Below the pieces are notes generated by a model. That model worked only from the letters and a program-made list of their open reading frames with translations. It was not told where the DNA came from and made no database searches. Shown here in pieces: positions 61,755 to 64,000 of a stretch of DNA of 64,000 nt (the stretch's first letter is position 1; the number at the start of each line of letters is the position of its first letter). Origin of the DNA: an uncultured bacterium (GTDB lineage Bacteria; Bacillota; Clostridia; Lachnospirales; Lachnospiraceae); NCBI GenBank assembly GCA_947063875.1, contig CAMSTY010000005.1, positions 1 to 64,000 of the forward strand, written 5' to 3'. A program made the translations under genes and the position numbers.

Positions 61755-62329
61755 TTTCTGATTCCCTCTCTCAGTTCTCTGATCTTATCCCGGCACTGTG
61801 CGGCAACCTCGTATTCCTCTCTGGCAAGAGCCTCATGAAGCCGTGCATCCAGTATCCGAATCTGCTCCTCTGCATCCAGTTCTCCGCCCGGGATCTCATT
61901 TCCCGCACCGGACACGTCTTCTACGGAAAGAGAATTCCCTTCCTCCTGATAATGATAGCGTGGCTGCTTCCCCTTATGGGTATCGCTGCCTTGCAGCTGC
62001 TTGATATTCTCTCCAATTAAAAGATCAAATACTCCATAACATTCCGGACAGCCGAAACGGCTGTTCTTAATGAATTCCTCATACGTCGTCTTACAGGACG
62101 GACAGATTACCTGGTGGGCTTTTCTCTGTTCCTCCTGTTCCTCTCCGATCCCCAACAGGCCGGAAAGCAGCTTTCCAAGCGGAAACTCGCTGTCAAACAT
62201 AGCCGCATAAGGTCCAAAATCCATCTCCTTGGCACACTGGGCACAGAAATGGTGCTCTGTCTTCACCCCATTGATCACCTCTGTATACTGGATATTTGCC
62301 TCTCTGATCTTACAGCGTTCACATAACAT
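61748..62329 (-). CDS. mcsA: McsA-like zinc-finger protein with UVR domain
   Basis: 193 residues. Four CxxC pairs: MLCERCKIR and FCAQCAKEM at the N-terminus, ICPSCKTTY and GCPECYGVF at about 75-105, binding two zincs. C-terminal UVR motif (LHEALAREEYEVAAQCRDKI). McsA activates the McsB kinase. Position between the GntR regulator and mcsB is as expected for the ctsR-operon arrangement. Confidence 0.93.
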   Translation of the reverse strand: MLCERCKIREANIQYTEVINGVKTEHHFCAQCAKEMDFGPYAAMFDSEFPLGKLLSGLLGIGEEQEEQRKAHQVICPSCKTTYEEFIKNSRFGCPECYGVFDLLIGENIKQLQGSDTHKGKQPRYHYQEEGNSLSVEDVSGAGNEIPGGELDAEEQIRILDARLHEALAREEYEVAAQCRDKIRELREGIRKC

Positions 62330-62344
62330 AATCGTCCTCCATTG

Positions 62345-62719
62345 CTATTTCCCAGTATAATAATTGTAGATTTCATCAACCAGTCCATGAACTTCCTGGC
62401 GACTGATCCGTCTGCAGATAGAACGGGCCAGGATCACCGCCAAGTCCTCCCGCAATTCCTCCATCGCGCGAAGCTTATCTGCGTCAAGGGCAATCACTGC
62501 GCCTTTTCTTCGGTCCAGCTTGATAAATCCTTCCTGCTTTAATACAGCATATGCTTTATTAACCGTGTGCATGTTAATCCCAATATTATCTGCCAGCTGC
62601 CGGACCGAGGGCAGAGAATCCCCCTCCCGAATCCTTTCCGCCGCAATTCCGATAATGATCTGATTTCGGAGCTGTATGTATATCGCCTCATTGCTCTCAA
62701 AATCAATCGTTAAAACCAT
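62345..62719 (-). CDS. GntR-family regulator (YtrA subfamily) heading the mcsA-mcsB-clpC operon
   Basis: 124 residues. N-terminal winged helix (AIYIQLRNQIIIGIAAERIR, SLPSVRQLADNIGINMHTVN, LKQEGFIKLDRRKGAVI) followed by a short helical C-terminal part of YtrA type. It occupies the place normally held by ctsR. Likely autoregulates the operon through an inverted repeat overlapping the promoter. Ligand unknown. Confidence 0.88.
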   Translation of the reverse strand: MVLTIDFESNEAIYIQLRNQIIIGIAAERIREGDSLPSVRQLADNIGINMHTVNKAYAVLKQEGFIKLDRRKGAVIALDADKLRAMEELREDLAVILARSICRRISRQEVHGLVDEIYNYYTGK

Positions 62720-62799
62720 ATCCTCACCGTCTTTCGTTATTCTGACCAGACAAAAGCTGCCTTACCGCAGCCTCTGTATCCATCATCCTGTCAATATGT

Positions 62800-62812
62800 T
62801 ATAACGATTATA
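62800..62812. promoter_or_regulatory. Candidate operator overlapping the -10 of the clpC operon promoter
   Basis: TATAACGATTATA is an inverted repeat with 5-bp arms and a 3-bp centre. It contains the TATAAT of the promoter on the minus strand. Binding there, for example by the adjacent GntR protein, would block RNA polymerase. Confidence 0.5.
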
Positions 62813-62835
62813 GAACAAGAAAGCGGCGAAGTCAA
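62807..62835 (-). promoter_or_regulatory. Promoter of the GntR-mcsA-mcsB-clpC operon
   Basis: On the minus strand TTGACT (62835-62830), a 17-bp spacer and TATAAT (62812-62807). The -35 lies inside the loop of the hairpin that ends the upstream gene. Confidence 0.8.
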
Positions 62836-62847
62836 TACGCCGCTTTC
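62819..62847 (-). terminator. Terminator hairpin of the cadherin-like gene, overlapping the next promoter
   Basis: GAAAGCGGCG (62819-62828) and CGCCGCTTTC (62838-62847) form a perfect 10-bp stem with a 9-nt loop. It lies 13 bp after the stop of the upstream gene on the minus strand and is followed by TTGTTC. Confidence 0.7.
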
Positions 62848-62860
62848 AAATACCATTTTC

Positions 62861-64000
62861 TTACTCATCCAAATCAAAAAACTCAAAATCATCCGTTTCC
62901 GGGGCGCCGGCCGGTTCCTCCATGGTAGCCGCCTCGCGCGCAAGACTTGCCGCAATCGTCTTTTCCATGTCCTCCGCCGATACCTGAGAGGAACGTCCCT
63001 GAGAAGTCCTCTGCGTCGGATAATCCGGCTCCCGGGCCGGCCTTCTCTCCCGCTTCTTCTCTGAATCTCTGCCGGAATGTTCCGATCGATAATCTTCAGG
63101 CTCTTCCTCCGCCGGTTCCGGCTGATAGGCCTCTATCGGGAACTCATCCTCAAAGTCTTCCTCATCCTCCTCAAACTCTTCTTCCCCGCGCATATAGCGT
63201 TCTTCCTTCGACATCCGTTTTCCTGCCGTCCGGGAACCCGGACTGTTTTCCCGGCGGGAAGCCGGCTCATAACTCCGGCTGCGTCTGGATGAAATCAGCA
63301 GGATCAACAGGATCAGCAGCAGGACAAGCAGCGCTCCGCCGCCGCCGATGGCAATCCACTTCAGCAGATTATAGTCATCCACCAGTTCGTTGTACTTTTC
63401 TCCTACTTCCAGAAGTTCCGGATCTACCTTGGCCCCATCGTCAAAATATCTCTGCAAAGTCTTGTCCTTGCGGTCAAAACGGTAGAAATTCTGTTCTCCG
63501 TTTTCATTCACGCCATAGAAGACGCAATATTCCGGATCGTTCTCCGCTTCCGGCACCCATCCGGTCACTTTTGCCGAACCTATGGTAATCTCACTCTCTT
63601 TCAGGCCCTCCGGCGCCGCCACACCCGCAGGAAGACTGATGATCTGCACCTTTTTCGCCTGAGAAGTCAGTTCTGCAAGCACTTCCGGCGCCGCTTCCGG
63701 AATGGTGGCTTCCCCGCCGTTCTCTCCGCCCTCCACCTTATTGACAACAATCGTGTAGGCCTTTACGGTAGTTCCGTCAGCCGCCGTCACCCGGCAAACC
63801 ACGGTATTCTCTCCCTCCTGCAGTCCGCTGTCCCCCTCCAGGGCCACGGTAGCGCCCTCATTATTTGGCACAGCGCTGACTGCAAGGTTTTCCGTGTCCA
63901 GTCCCACGGTAGCCGTATAATTCTCCGTACCAGGAGTGAAGGCCGGCTCTAAGGTCCCCGGAGATATCTGGAGCGACTGCAGAGTCGCATCCTCTGACGA
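62861..64000 (-). CDS. Membrane protein with cadherin-like beta-sandwich domains (5' end outside the window)
   Basis: The frame is open to the window edge, so the start is missing; the GTG at 63907 is internal. Bases 63908-64000 encode LQSLQISPGTLEPAFTPGT and NYTATV, the repeated cadherin-like beta-sandwich motif found in secreted Clostridial proteins. A transmembrane helix (IAIGGGGALLVLLLILLILL) follows about 140 residues before the end. The cytoplasmic tail is rich in Asp/Glu/Arg (for example EEFEEDEEDFEDEF) and probably disordered. Extracellular binding with an intracellular tail is plausible; function unknown. Confidence 0.75.
   Translation of the reverse strand, partial: SSEDATLQSLQISPGTLEPAFTPGTENYTATVGLDTENLAVSAVPNNEGATVALEGDSGLQEGENTVVCRVTAADGTTVKAYTIVVNKVEGGENGGEATIPEAAPEVLAELTSQAKKVQIISLPAGVAAPEGLKESEITIGSAKVTGWVPEAENDPEYCVFYGVNENGEQNFYRFDRKDKTLQRYFDDGAKVDPELLEVGEKYNELVDDYNLLKWIAIGGGGALLVLLLILLILLISSRRSRSYEPASRRENSPGSRTAGKRMSKEERYMRGEEEFEEDEEDFEDEFPIEAYQPEPAEEEPEDYRSEHSGRDSEKKRERRPAREPDYPTQRTSQGRSSQVSAEDMEKTIAASLAREAATMEEPAGAPETDDFEFFDLDE

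Noticed and set aside
1..64000. tRNA or rRNA genes
   Set aside because: No cloverleaf-like T-loop context or rRNA signature was noticed on either strand; a covariance search would be needed to exclude them fully.

Overview
The window looks like a chromosome segment of an endospore-forming Firmicute, most probably a member of Lachnospiraceae (Clostridium cluster XIVa). Grounds for this are a GntR-mcsA-mcsB-clpC-radA stress operon, an alpha/beta-type small acid-soluble spore protein, a YlbJ-like sporulation membrane protein, the yloU-yloV-recG block, and a LoaP-type NusG paralogue heading a long polysaccharide operon. I cannot name the species.

Layout. (1) 1-1682: two IS630-family elements lie head to head, the left one cut by the window edge, next to a decayed AAA-ATPase/PD-(D/E)XK-like gene. 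(2) 1949-31531, all on the minus strand: an AT-rich surface-polysaccharide (EPS/capsule) operon of about 29.6 kb read from right to left. A promoter near 31714-31741 drives loaP, and an intrinsic terminator separates loaP from the first structural gene. Then come an aminotransferase, an aminotransferase relic, two priming sugar-phosphate transferases, an acetyltransferase, FemAB-like and GNAT enzymes, a DegT-like enzyme, glycosyltransferases, enzymes for UDP-GalNAcA-type and UDP-ManNAcA-type sugars, wzy, wzx, two NodB-fold proteins, LicD, a MenD-like TPP enzyme, an SDR, a cytidylyltransferase and two MBOAT/SGNH acylation pairs. (3) 32067-33773: two broken genes, a truncated alpha/beta hydrolase and a LysR regulator with a nonsense codon. 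(4) 34004-64000: GC-richer housekeeping chromosome. It holds a lipase, RNA-modification genes (rluA-, rsuA- and rsmF-like), ygiQ, coaD-rsmD, galM, a spore protein, recG, yloV-yloU, an amino-acid ABC transporter, radA-clpC-mcsB-mcsA-GntR, and a cut-off cadherin-like membrane protein.

How the genes fit together. The EPS operon encodes a Wzx/Wzy-type polymer. Predicted precursors are UDP-ManNAcA (WecB plus WecC) and UDP-GalNAcA (WbpP-like plus WbpO-like), and the 4-amino/4-acetamido sugar logic of PglE, PglD and PglC is also present. Substituents would be O-acyl groups (two MBOAT systems) and a phosphodiester-linked alcohol (LicD plus cytidylyltransferase). The cytidylyltransferase, SDR, MenD-like and LicD genes are consecutive and I regard them as the best candidate for an undescribed pathway: a TPP enzyme makes an aldehyde or ketone, the SDR reduces it, CTP activates it and LicD transfers it.

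Several EPS genes carry short repeats or homopolymers exactly where frames break or could break: (AAATC)3 in an MBOAT gene, A6 before the cytidylyltransferase, and C9 in the acetyltransferase. This suggests phase variation or recent decay. All function calls come from reading motifs by eye; no database search was possible.
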